From positions 434,001 through 498,000 of the forward strand of contig NZ_JAMOAO010000001.1 of assembly GCF_030555055.1 (NCBI RefSeq): a DNA stretch of 64,000 bases, given 5' to 3'. This DNA is from Nocardiopsis sp. YSL2 (GTDB lineage: Bacteria > Actinomycetota > Actinomycetes > Streptosporangiales > Streptosporangiaceae). Made by a program: the position numbers and the translations under genes. Below, in pieces: positions 51,326 to 59,013 of this stretch. The notes beneath the pieces are model-generated. The model was not told the DNA's origin. It did not search any database and saw only the letters and a program-made list of their open reading frames with translations. The first letter of the stretch is position 1. Every line of letters starts with the position of its first letter.

Positions 51326-52543
51326 TCAGCGGGGAGGAACGTGTGTGTCGGCGAGGTACTCGGCGATGGCGAGCGCGGAGGTCGCGGCGGGCGAGGGGGC
51401 GTTGCGCACGCACGCCACACGACCGTGGGTGTCCACCCGGAAGTCGTCGACCAGTGAGCCGTCACGCCCCAGGGCCTGGGCCCGCACACCCGCCTCCGCC
51501 GGACGCAGGTCGGCGCCGGTGATCTCCGGCAGCAGCCGACGCGCCTGCCGGGCGAACGCCGTCCGCGAGGCGGAGACCAGGGACTCGCGCATACCGGTGG
51601 CCCAGTGCCGGCGCGCCAGCCGCCAGAAGCCCGGCCAGGCGAGGGTCTCGGCGAACTCGCCCCTGTCCAGGTCCCGGAGGCGGTAGCCCTCGCGCGCCGT
51701 GGCGAGCACGGCGTTGGGACCGGCCATGACCTCGCCGTGGACGTGCCGGGTCAGGTGCACGCCCAGGAAGGGGTACTGCGGGTCGGGCACCGGGTAGATC
51801 AGCCCCCGCACGAGGTGGCGGCGTTCGGGGACGAGTTCGTGGTAGTGCCCGCGGAAGGGGACCACGCGCGGGTCGGGTCCGGCTCCCGCCATCCTGGCGA
51901 GCCGGTCGCTCTGCAGGCCGGCGCAGGCCACGAGCCGGTCGAAGCGGTGGATGTGCCGTTCCCCGCGCGGGTCACCGGTGAGAACGCGCACCGCGTCGTC
52001 CTGCTGTCGCAGGTCCAGGACCGGGTTGTCGAGCAGGACCCGCCCGCCCGAACGGCGCACGTCGTCGGCGAGTTGCTCGGCGACGGCCACGAAGTCGGTG
52101 ACGGCGGTCGTGGGCGAGTGGAGGGCGGCGACTCCGGCGGCGTACGGCTCGATGTCGCGCAGGCCCTCGGGGCCGAGCCGGGTGACGCCGGGCACGCCGT
52201 TCGCCTTGGCACGGCGCTCGATGTCGTCCAGCCGGGCCTCCTCCTCGGCGTCGAGGGCGACGACGACCTTGCCGACCTCGTCGTAGGGGAGTCCGTATTC
52301 GGCGCAGTAGTCGCGCAGCAGGCCGACGCCACGGCGGCACAGGGTGGCTTTGAGGGAGCCCGGCTTGTAGTACAGGCCCGCGTGGACGACCCCGCTGTTG
52401 TGTCCGGTCTGGTGGGCGGCGACCCGGTCCTCCTTCTCCAGGACGGTGACGCGGGTGCCGGGGCGTTGGAGGAGGATCCGGCGGGCCAGGGCGAGGCCGA
52501 CGATGCCCGCGCCGACGACGCCGATGTGTTCGCTGCTGCGCAT
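51326..52543 (-). CDS. lhgO: L-2-hydroxyglutarate oxidase
   Basis: LhgO oxidises L-2-hydroxyglutarate to 2-oxoglutarate with FAD, delivering electrons to quinone or oxygen. The 405-residue product has the FAD-binding GVVGAGIVGLALARRIL, then VLEKEDRVAAHQTGHNSGVVHAGLYYKPG in part, a central GVAALHSPTTAVTDF, and VVPFRGHYHELV, with a C-terminal ALGRDGSLVDDFRV. It clears metabolic by-product 2-hydroxyglutarate. Start ATG 52543 suits the family. No partner gene is beside it. The adjacent DUF742 gene is separated by about 95 bases. Confidence 0.92.
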   Translation of the reverse strand: MRSSEHIGVVGAGIVGLALARRILLQRPGTRVTVLEKEDRVAAHQTGHNSGVVHAGLYYKPGSLKATLCRRGVGLLRDYCAEYGLPYDEVGKVVVALDAEEEARLDDIERRAKANGVPGVTRLGPEGLRDIEPYAAGVAALHSPTTAVTDFVAVAEQLADDVRRSGGRVLLDNPVLDLRQQDDAVRVLTGDPRGERHIHRFDRLVACAGLQSDRLARMAGAGPDPRVVPFRGHYHELVPERRHLVRGLIYPVPDPQYPFLGVHLTRHVHGEVMAGPNAVLATAREGYRLRDLDRGEFAETLAWPGFWRLARRHWATGMRESLVSASRTAFARQARRLLPEITGADLRPAEAGVRAQALGRDGSLVDDFRVDTHGRVACVRNAPSPAATSALAIAEYLADTHVPPR

Positions 52544-52639
52544 GGCCGCACGCTAGCAACCCGGGCGGCGTCCAGGGGCGGTCGGGGCCGGGCGGTCGGA
52601 TGCGGGCCCGGCCCCGGCCCCGGCTCGGGGCGCCTGGGA

Positions 52640-53101
52640 TCACAGCGAGCGCAGGCCCACCAGGACCGCGTGCAGGATGTCCTGGCGCTCCAGCGGCCGG
52701 GAGGGTCCGCAGCGTTGGAGGGAGCCGTCGGCGATCATCCGGGCGACGATGGTCCTGACCTGGCCCATCGGCAGGCGCACCTCCGCGGCGAGTTCGGCGA
52801 GGGTGCGTGCGCGCACGGCGCCCAGCAGGATGGTCTCGCGTTCGGGACGGAGCGCTTCGCGTTCTCCGGGCATCCGGGCGGCGACGACCAGCGTGAGCAT
52901 GTCCAGGTCGTCCTGTGGCTCGGTCGCGTCCACCGTGGAGCACTCCGCGGCTCCCGCGTCCACGGCGTAGGGGCGCAGGAACCGTTCCGCCTCCTCCTCG
53001 CCGGCGTCCGTGGGCGGTTCCGAGTGCCGTGGCGCCACCGTCGGCGGCGGTTCGGGAATCCGGCCCACGACGTGTCGGGCCCGGGCGCCGTCACCCCTCA
53101 T
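52640..53101 (-). CDS. DUF742 conservon protein (CvnC-like)
   Basis: The 153-residue product has a variable N-terminus, then the DUF742 core: FLRPYAVDAG, DMLTLVVAARMP and a helix-turn-helix-like TLAELAAEVRLPMGQVRTIVARMIADG, ending VLVGLRSL. In conservons this is the third member and probably binds the roadblock protein or DNA. ATG 53101 overlaps the kinase stop by 11 bases, with GGAGG upstream. This locus has no roadblock or GTPase gene beside it, unlike the complete conservon 5 kb away. Confidence 0.88.
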   Translation of the reverse strand: MRGDGARARHVVGRIPEPPPTVAPRHSEPPTDAGEEEAERFLRPYAVDAGAAECSTVDATEPQDDLDMLTLVVAARMPGEREALRPERETILLGAVRARTLAELAAEVRLPMGQVRTIVARMIADGSLQRCGPSRPLERQDILHAVLVGLRSL

Positions 53102-56100
53102 CGTGCGCCTCCGATGGTGTGTCGGGAGAGAGGACACGGCCGAACCCGTCGGGTGGGGTGGGCCATGCCGTCCCCGGTTCGTCGAGCGGATACCGATGGT
53201 CCTGCGCCGGGTCCGTCCGTGCCGGGTCGGAGGAGGAGGTCTGGGGGTCGTGCGGCCACCCGGGGTGCCCGGAGTCGGGCGGTGCGACCGCCGCGTGCCC
53301 GTCCGTGGGCGCCGCGGAGGCCTGAGGCACGCGCTTGGGCAGCGGCGCCCGGGGCTCGGCGGAGGGGTCGGGCCGCTGGTGGGGCGCACCGGGTGCCGCG
53401 CCTTCGGGCGCGACGGGGCCGTGGTGCGCCGGGGGGACCCGGGGGCCGCTGGAGGACACCGGGGGCGGCCCCTCCCCCGGCCACGCGGTGTGGGCCGGCG
53501 CCTCCGGCGGCTGGTGCGCGCCGTGTCCCTTCCACGGCTGGGGCTGGGAGAGCGCGACCAGGGCATCGAGGTCGCTCCGCGGGGCACCGTGTCCGGGGGC
53601 GTTCGGTGCCGGCCCGCCCTCACCCCCACCCCATGACCGGCCGGGAAGGGGCCGGTCGCCCGGCCAGGGGGATCGGCCGGGGTCCCCCGGGGGGCCCGAA
53701 CCGTCCGGCCCGGGCACGACCGGCCACTGTGGTCCGGTCACCGGCACCTGGGGCGCGTCGGCCGCCCCCGGGTGCTCCGGTCCGGGGACAGGGCCGCGCC
53801 CCTGGTCCACCGGTCGCTGCGGGCCCGTCACCGGTGTGCCCGGCGGTCCCCCGCCCGGGCGACCGGTGTGCTCCGAACCCCCCGGCACCTCCTCGCCGAC
53901 CCGGCCCACGTGCGGCAGGGGGCCGGTCGCCGGCAGGGGGCTCTGCGGACCGGTCCTGGACACCGGCTCCGGATGACCACCCGGCGGCCCGAACGCCTCC
54001 GGGCCCCCGCGGACGCTCTCAGCGCCCTGCCCCAGGCGCTGCTGCGGACCTGTCACCGGCGTCCCGTCGCCCGGCCGCTCGGCGGGCGCGCCGTGGACGG
54101 AGACGTGGGGGCCGCTGGTGGGCCGGGACGCGACGGGCGTCCGCGGTCCGCCGCCCGGTGCCGTGGCGGGGACGGCGACAGGGCTCTCCACGGGTTCGAG
54201 CAGGGCCTCCGGAAGGAGCGCCGTGGCCCTGGTCCCGCCGTAGGAGGAGGGCCGCAGCCACACGCGGATGCCGTGCCGCTCGGCCAGCCGGGCCACCACG
54301 AACAGTCCCAGGCGCGGGTCCTCCGGCAGCTCCATCACGTCGAACTCCGGCGGCTGGGTGAGCGTGCGCTCGGCGGCCGCGTAGCCGTGCTCCGACATCC
54401 CCAGACCGCGGTCCTCCACCTCCACTGTGAGCCCGCCGACCACCGGCGCGCAGCTGACGTCCACCGGAGCGCCCGCCGGGGAGAACTGGGTGGCGTTCTC
54501 CACGAGTTCGGCGAGCAGGTGGACGACGTCGGCGACCGCCTGGCCGTGCATGAGGACACGGGGCGCGGAGGTCAGGCGGACTCGGTCGAAGTCCTCGGTC
54601 TCGGCGATGGCGGCGCGCAGCACGTCCACGAGGGGGCGCGGCTGGCGCCACCGGCGCACGGACTGGCCACCGCCCAGGATGATGAGGTTGTCGGCGTAGC
54701 GCCGCGCCCGGGTGGCCAGGTGATCGAGGCGGAAGAGTCGGCGCAGCGCCTCGGGGTCCTGTTCGTTGTACTCGATCTCGTCGAGCAGGCGCAGCTGTCG
54801 CTGGACCAGGTTCTGGTTGCGGAAGGCGATGCCCAGGTAGGCGCGGTTGGCGCCGCGGCGGATCTCCGCCTGGCGCACGGCCGCCTCGACGGCGGTCAGC
54901 TGGGCGGAGTCGAACGCCTCCGCGACCTGCCCGATCTCGTCCCTGCCGATGTCGTCGAGCGGGGGCAGCTCCTCCTGGACGTCGACCTTCTGTCCCCGCT
55001 GGGCGCGGTCGACGATGTCGGGCAGGTCGTCGTCGCGGTCCAGGATCTGCGAGCGCAGCCGTACGAGGCGGTCGGTCAGCCGGCGCGAGGACCGGCCGAC
55101 CACGGCGATGGCGGCCACCCCGCCGGCGAGCGTGGCCACCGCGGCGGCCACGCCGAGGGCCACGCGCAGCAGTGCGGCGCTCCAGGCCAGGTCGACCGTG
55201 CGCTCGGCCTGGGCCTGGGCGAGCGTGTCCAGACTCCGCACCGAGGAGGCCGAGGACCCGTACCACGCGGCGGCGCCCACGCCGACCTCGGTGTTCCACT
55301 CGGCGTCGGGTTCCCCGACGGGCGGCGGGCCCTCCTCGGGGTCGCGCTCGACGATGGGGGGACGGGTGACGACCTGGCGGCTGAGCTCCTCGGCCCGTGA
55401 CCAGTTCTCCCGGCCGGTCAGCGCCTCGTAGCGCTGTCGGAGCGAGGGGTGCAGGGTCGGGGCGACCGTGGAGAGCGTGGAACGGTAGGAGGCGGTGAGG
55501 TAGGTGAAGTGCGCGGTCTCCTCGTAGCTCATCTCCCCGCTGGCGATGACCCCGGCCAGCAGCGCGTCGGCCGTGGCGTAGTCGGCGTGGGCGCCCATGA
55601 GTTCGCGGGTCAGGACCGCGTCGGTGAGGTTCTCTCCCCCGTCGGTGGTGTGGACGAGGGCGGTGATGGCCGAGCGGGTGCCGCCGATCAGGTCCCCGTA
55701 GCGCAGGAGCGCCTCCGCGCGGTCGACGGCGAGGTCGTCGACCAGGTCCCGCGTCTCGGCCAGGGCGTCGGGCGCGGCGGCGACGACGGCCGCGCTGCGG
55801 TCGACCTCGTCGTCCTGGGCGCCGCGCAGCCGTGCGGCCAGGGACACGGCGTCGGCCAGCGCCGCGTCGGTGCTCTCGCGCTGCTCCCGCAGGGCCGGCC
55901 CGATCTGCTCGCCGGTGTCCTCCTTCTCGCTCCGGCCCATGTGGACCAGGGTGTCGCGGCGTTCGTCGCGCAGTTCGGTCGCGGCTCGGGAGAAGATCTC
56001 CGTGCCCTCGGCGGCGCGCCCGACGTCGCCCATGAGTTGGACCGCCCGCACGGTGCCGACGGACGCCACGACGAGCCAGAGCGCGAGGAAGCACAGGCTC

Positions 56101-56165
56101 GGAATCAGCACGATACGGGTGAGCTGACCGCGGATCGTGGACGCGTTGTCGCGGTTGGTGCGCAT
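53091..56165 (-). CDS. NIT-domain sensor histidine kinase (CvnA-like)
   Basis: The 1,024-residue product has a transmembrane start (IVLIPSLCFLALWLVVASVG), an extracytoplasmic NIT-type helical domain to residue about 320, a second span, a HAMP domain, the dimerisation segment LVQRQLRLLDEIEYNEQDPEAL with LDHLATRARR, and an ATPase with N-box VVHLLAELVENATQFSP, G1 VEDRGLGM and G2 RLGLFVVARLAERHG. The last 350 residues are proline-rich and low in order. It reads extracellular signals and passes information to small regulators. The gene is coupled to the DUF742 gene. Confidence 0.9.
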   Translation of the reverse strand: MRTNRDNASTIRGQLTRIVLIPSLCFLALWLVVASVGTVRAVQLMGDVGRAAEGTEIFSRAATELRDERRDTLVHMGRSEKEDTGEQIGPALREQRESTDAALADAVSLAARLRGAQDDEVDRSAAVVAAAPDALAETRDLVDDLAVDRAEALLRYGDLIGGTRSAITALVHTTDGGENLTDAVLTRELMGAHADYATADALLAGVIASGEMSYEETAHFTYLTASYRSTLSTVAPTLHPSLRQRYEALTGRENWSRAEELSRQVVTRPPIVERDPEEGPPPVGEPDAEWNTEVGVGAAAWYGSSASSVRSLDTLAQAQAERTVDLAWSAALLRVALGVAAAVATLAGGVAAIAVVGRSSRRLTDRLVRLRSQILDRDDDLPDIVDRAQRGQKVDVQEELPPLDDIGRDEIGQVAEAFDSAQLTAVEAAVRQAEIRRGANRAYLGIAFRNQNLVQRQLRLLDEIEYNEQDPEALRRLFRLDHLATRARRYADNLIILGGGQSVRRWRQPRPLVDVLRAAIAETEDFDRVRLTSAPRVLMHGQAVADVVHLLAELVENATQFSPAGAPVDVSCAPVVGGLTVEVEDRGLGMSEHGYAAAERTLTQPPEFDVMELPEDPRLGLFVVARLAERHGIRVWLRPSSYGGTRATALLPEALLEPVESPVAVPATAPGGGPRTPVASRPTSGPHVSVHGAPAERPGDGTPVTGPQQRLGQGAESVRGGPEAFGPPGGHPEPVSRTGPQSPLPATGPLPHVGRVGEEVPGGSEHTGRPGGGPPGTPVTGPQRPVDQGRGPVPGPEHPGAADAPQVPVTGPQWPVVPGPDGSGPPGDPGRSPWPGDRPLPGRSWGGGEGGPAPNAPGHGAPRSDLDALVALSQPQPWKGHGAHQPPEAPAHTAWPGEGPPPVSSSGPRVPPAHHGPVAPEGAAPGAPHQRPDPSAEPRAPLPKRVPQASAAPTDGHAAVAPPDSGHPGWPHDPQTSSSDPARTDPAQDHRYPLDEPGTAWPTPPDGFGRVLSPDTPSEAHDEG

Positions 56166-56372
56166 GGTCCCCTCCAGCCTGAGCGGGTACCGGGCGCGTC
56201 CTCGGAGGAGGCCCGGAGGCTCGTGGTCGTGTCGAGGCTATCGAAAAAACATTGCCGTACGCTGTCGAACGATCACAAGTAGTTATGCGTCGTTGGAGAC
56301 GACGCTGACGCACCGTGTGCTAAGCGACATCACACCGCGTCGAACGCGCAGGTCGTACCGGCCACAGCACGA

Positions 56373-56399
56373 AGGGCCGCCCGTGGAACGGGCGGCCCT
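56373..56399 (-). terminator. Terminator hairpin after the CbiX-like gene
   Basis: AGGGCCGCCCGT and its exact complement form a 12-bp stem closed by a 3-base loop (gga), 32 bases beyond the stop at 56431. The 200 bases on to the next gene start hold the likely promoter of the sensor kinase gene, including TTCGACA and CGATAGC, which are not convincing. Confidence 0.75.
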
Positions 56400-56430
56400 C
56401 GGTGACGGGGGGAGTCGGCGTGTCGCGTTC

Positions 56431-57348
56431 TCAGGACTCCGGCCGGTGCCGGGAGCCGACGGGCGCCGGAAGCTCCTCGGCGGTCGGCGGCTGTTCCACG
56501 CCGAGCGAGTTCAGGACCTCGGCGTAGCGCAGGGCGGCGATCTTGCCCAGCAGGCTGTCGGCGCCCAGCGGGGCGCCGAGGCGGGCGCCGAACCGTGCGG
56601 CCAGGTCCTCCAGCTCGGCGGTGCGCAGCTCCGGGCCCAGCGCACTGGGCGCGATGACCGGCCGCTGGCAGCCGCCCTGCCGCAGCTGGCCCAGGACCTG
56701 CTCGACGGCGGCCGGTGTCTCCAGGTCGGCGGGCAGCACGGTCAGACCGAGGCGGGCGGCCAGCAGCACGGCGGACACACCGGCGGCGCCGGCGGCGGCC
56801 TCACCGCCGACCGCGCCCACGACGACGCCGTCCGCCATCGTGTTGTTGCGCGCCACCACACTGATCAGGCGCATGCGGTCGGCACGGACGAACCCGGCCT
56901 CGGCCAGGCGCAGGTGCAGGACCTCGGCGAGCATCGGGTGCGGTCCCAGGCCCTCGGTGACGCGCACGTCGGCGCCGGCCCGGGAGACGGCCGACTCGAT
57001 GGCGGCGGACATCGCGGCGTGCGGTGCGGTGACCAGGGGGACGACCACTCCGGCCAGGGGACGGTCGTCGGACCGCTCCAGCCCGGTCAGGGCCTCGTCC
57101 AGGGTCTGCTCGTCACCCTCGATGTGGCCGTGGCGGATGGTGACCTCGGGACGGTAGGCCCGCACCAGGTCGGCCATGCGCTCACCGATCGACCCACCGT
57201 CGGCGTCCCTGGCCTGTTCGGCCGTGCCCGGGACCGCCATGATCAGTGCGGGCGTCCCGAACCAGTTGTCGAAGGACAGAGGGTTGCGGTGTCGGCCCGA
57301 ACGCCGCTTGGGCAGTTCACGTGGAGGAAGTCGATCAGAGTTTCGCAT
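56431..57348 (-). CDS. CbiX/SirB-like protein
   Basis: The 305-residue product aligns by eye with the sirohydrochlorin/cobalt chelatase fold: two similar halves, each of the type TPALIMAVPGTAEQARD and VVVPLVTAPHAAMSAAIESA, with GLGPHPMLAEVLHLRL. The N-terminal chelatase histidine that should sit in an LLAHGSR-like motif is replaced here (MAVPGTA), while H in the second half (APHAAM, GPHPM) remains. It may not be a working chelatase. It lies between two conservon loci on the same strand. Start ATG 57348 has no clear ribosome site. Confidence 0.7.
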   Translation of the reverse strand: MRNSDRLPPRELPKRRSGRHRNPLSFDNWFGTPALIMAVPGTAEQARDADGGSIGERMADLVRAYRPEVTIRHGHIEGDEQTLDEALTGLERSDDRPLAGVVVPLVTAPHAAMSAAIESAVSRAGADVRVTEGLGPHPMLAEVLHLRLAEAGFVRADRMRLISVVARNNTMADGVVVGAVGGEAAAGAAGVSAVLLAARLGLTVLPADLETPAAVEQVLGQLRQGGCQRPVIAPSALGPELRTAELEDLAARFGARLGAPLGADSLLGKIAALRYAEVLNSLGVEQPPTAEELPAPVGSRHRPES

Positions 57349-57503
57349 ACCAGGATTCAGATGAGAGGCGGATGGGGTGCCCAGTTCACAGCTTTGTTCA
57401 CTGCCGCGACATTGTAGCGTTCAACACCACATTTCCGGGCGCATCCCCCGAACGTATACCCGGGTACGGCCCCGGTGCGGCGGCGGGGCACCGCCCGGAC
57501 GGG

Positions 57504-58106
57504 TCACCCCGTCATGGCGGGACTCCGGCTGCGGATCACGTGGGTGACCAGTTCGACCAGCACGTCCCGGCACGAGTCGCGGTCGCGGGCGTCGGCCATC
57601 ACGACCGGGACCGCGGCGGGGATGTCGAGCGCCTCGCGCACTTCGGCCGCCTCGTAGGGCTCCGAGCCGACGAACCGGTTGACCGCGACGACGAACGGCA
57701 GCCCCTGGCGTTCGAAGAAGTCCACCGCGTGGAAGCACGTGTCCAACCGGCGGGTGTCGGCCAGCACGACGGCGCCGAGAGCGCCCGAGGCGAGTTCGTC
57801 CCACATGAACCAGAAGCGGTCCTGCCCCGGTGTGCCGAAGAGGTAGAGGACGATGTCGTCGTTGATCGTGATGCGCCCGAAGTCGAGCGCGACGGTGGTG
57901 GTGCGCTTGCTCTCCACCCCGCCCAGGTCGTCCACCCCGTAGCTGGCCTCGGTCATCACCTCCTCGGTGCTCAGCGGGGTGATCTCGCTGACCGAGGCCA
58001 CGAGGGTGGTCTTGCCGGCGCCGAATCCCCCGGCGACGATGATCTTGACGGCCTGGGGGATCGCCTCCTGCGTTCCCGGGCCGGTCTCAGAGTCTGCGGA
58101 TGCCAT
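57504..58106 (-). CDS. Conservon GTPase (CvnD-like)
   Basis: The 200-residue product is a small GTPase-like protein of the prokaryotic MglA/Ras-like type, the fourth member of conservons. It shows the P-loop GGFGAGKTTLVASVSE, the switch region VESKRTTTVALDFG, the G3 motif GTPGQDRFWFMWDEL and a degenerate G4 (VVAVNRFVG, not NKxD). The partner roadblock protein is encoded two genes upstream. ATG 58106 overlaps the DUF742 gene by 20 bases, coupling them. Confidence 0.92.
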   Translation of the reverse strand: MASADSETGPGTQEAIPQAVKIIVAGGFGAGKTTLVASVSEITPLSTEEVMTEASYGVDDLGGVESKRTTTVALDFGRITINDDIVLYLFGTPGQDRFWFMWDELASGALGAVVLADTRRLDTCFHAVDFFERQGLPFVVAVNRFVGSEPYEAAEVREALDIPAAVPVVMADARDRDSCRDVLVELVTHVIRSRSPAMTG

Positions 58107-58581
58107 CGAGTACCGCCTGAAGTACTTTCTTCTCGGGGAGTCGGGTCACGGGCACGGCCGCCCGCGTGCGTACGTCGCCCTCGGCGACGAGGTCGCCCAG
58201 GAGCACTTTGACGACCGTCAGGGGCATGTCGAGTCGTGCGGAGACCTCCGCGACGGAGATCGGCCTGTGGCACAGCCGCAGGATCTCCTTGTACTCGGGT
58301 TCCAGGTGGTGCTCCTGCCGGTCCTTGGCGGCCACCACGATCGTGATCATGTCCAGGGACGGGCCCGCGGATCGGGGCCGCGTCCGCCCCCGGGTCAGGG
58401 TGTAGGGACGCACGAGGGGCTCGGAGGGCGCGTCCCCCGGCGCCACGCCCGCGGCGGGTCCCTCGGACGTGGGATGGCCCCCGCCGCGGCGCCGGAAGGA
58501 CGCGGGGCGCCCGCGCGCCGCTCCTCCCGCCGCCTCCACCGCTCCGGCCCAGGCGGTTCCCGGCCGTTCCCAGGGGTTCAC
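58087..58581 (-). CDS. DUF742 conservon protein (CvnC-like)
   Basis: The 164-residue product has a disordered N-terminal third and the DUF742 core LVRPYTLTRGRT, DMITIVVAAKD, ILRLCHRPISVAEVSARLDMPLTVVKVLLGDLVAEG and a C-terminal VLQAVLDGIRRL. It is the third protein of the complete conservon. Start GTG 58581 overlaps the preceding stop by 4 bases (GTGA) and its end overlaps the GTPase gene by 20 bases. Confidence 0.92.
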   Translation of the reverse strand: MNPWERPGTAWAGAVEAAGGAARGRPASFRRRGGGHPTSEGPAAGVAPGDAPSEPLVRPYTLTRGRTRPRSAGPSLDMITIVVAAKDRQEHHLEPEYKEILRLCHRPISVAEVSARLDMPLTVVKVLLGDLVAEGDVRTRAAVPVTRLPEKKVLQAVLDGIRRL

Positions 58582-59003
58582 GACCCCGCCCCGCCCATGG
58601 CGGTGAGGTGGCCGGAGCGGCGTGGTGCGGCCGTGAGGAACTGACCCACGCGCTTGACGCGCAGGTTCATCTCGTAGGCGACCAGGCCCACGTCGGCGTC
58701 CTCGGTCGCCAGCACCGCCAGGCAGGCCCCCGTACCCGCGGCGGTGACGAAGAGATAGGAGTGCTCCATCTCCACCACGGTCTGGCGGACCTCGCCTCCG
58801 CCGAAGTGGCGGCCGGTCCCCCGGGCCAGGCTCTGGAAGGCCGACGCCACCGCCGACAGGTGCTCGGCGTCCTGGGAGGAAAGTCCTCGCGAACCGCCCA
58901 GGAGCAGGCCGTCCGACGACAGGACGATCGCGTGTGCGGCTCCGACGACCCGGTCCACCAGGTCGTCCAGGAGCCAGTCAAGGTTGTCCGCGGCCCCGCT
59001 CAT
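58578..59003 (-). CDS. Roadblock/LC7-domain protein (CvnB-like)
   Basis: The 141-residue product begins MSGAADNLDWLLDDLVDRVVGA and has the roadblock fold: HAIVLSSDGLLLGGSRGLS, DAEHLSAVASAFQSLARG, VVEMEHSYLFVTAAGTGACLAVLA and DVGLVAYEMNLRVKRVG. In conservons it is a GTPase-interacting protein that links the sensor to the small GTPase. I start at ATG 59003, and ATG 59012 also has a ribosome site in range. It lies directly behind the sensor kinase gene. Confidence 0.92.
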   Translation of the reverse strand: MSGAADNLDWLLDDLVDRVVGAAHAIVLSSDGLLLGGSRGLSSQDAEHLSAVASAFQSLARGTGRHFGGGEVRQTVVEMEHSYLFVTAAGTGACLAVLATEDADVGLVAYEMNLRVKRVGQFLTAAPRRSGHLTAMGGAGS

Positions 59004-59013
59004 TCCCACCATC

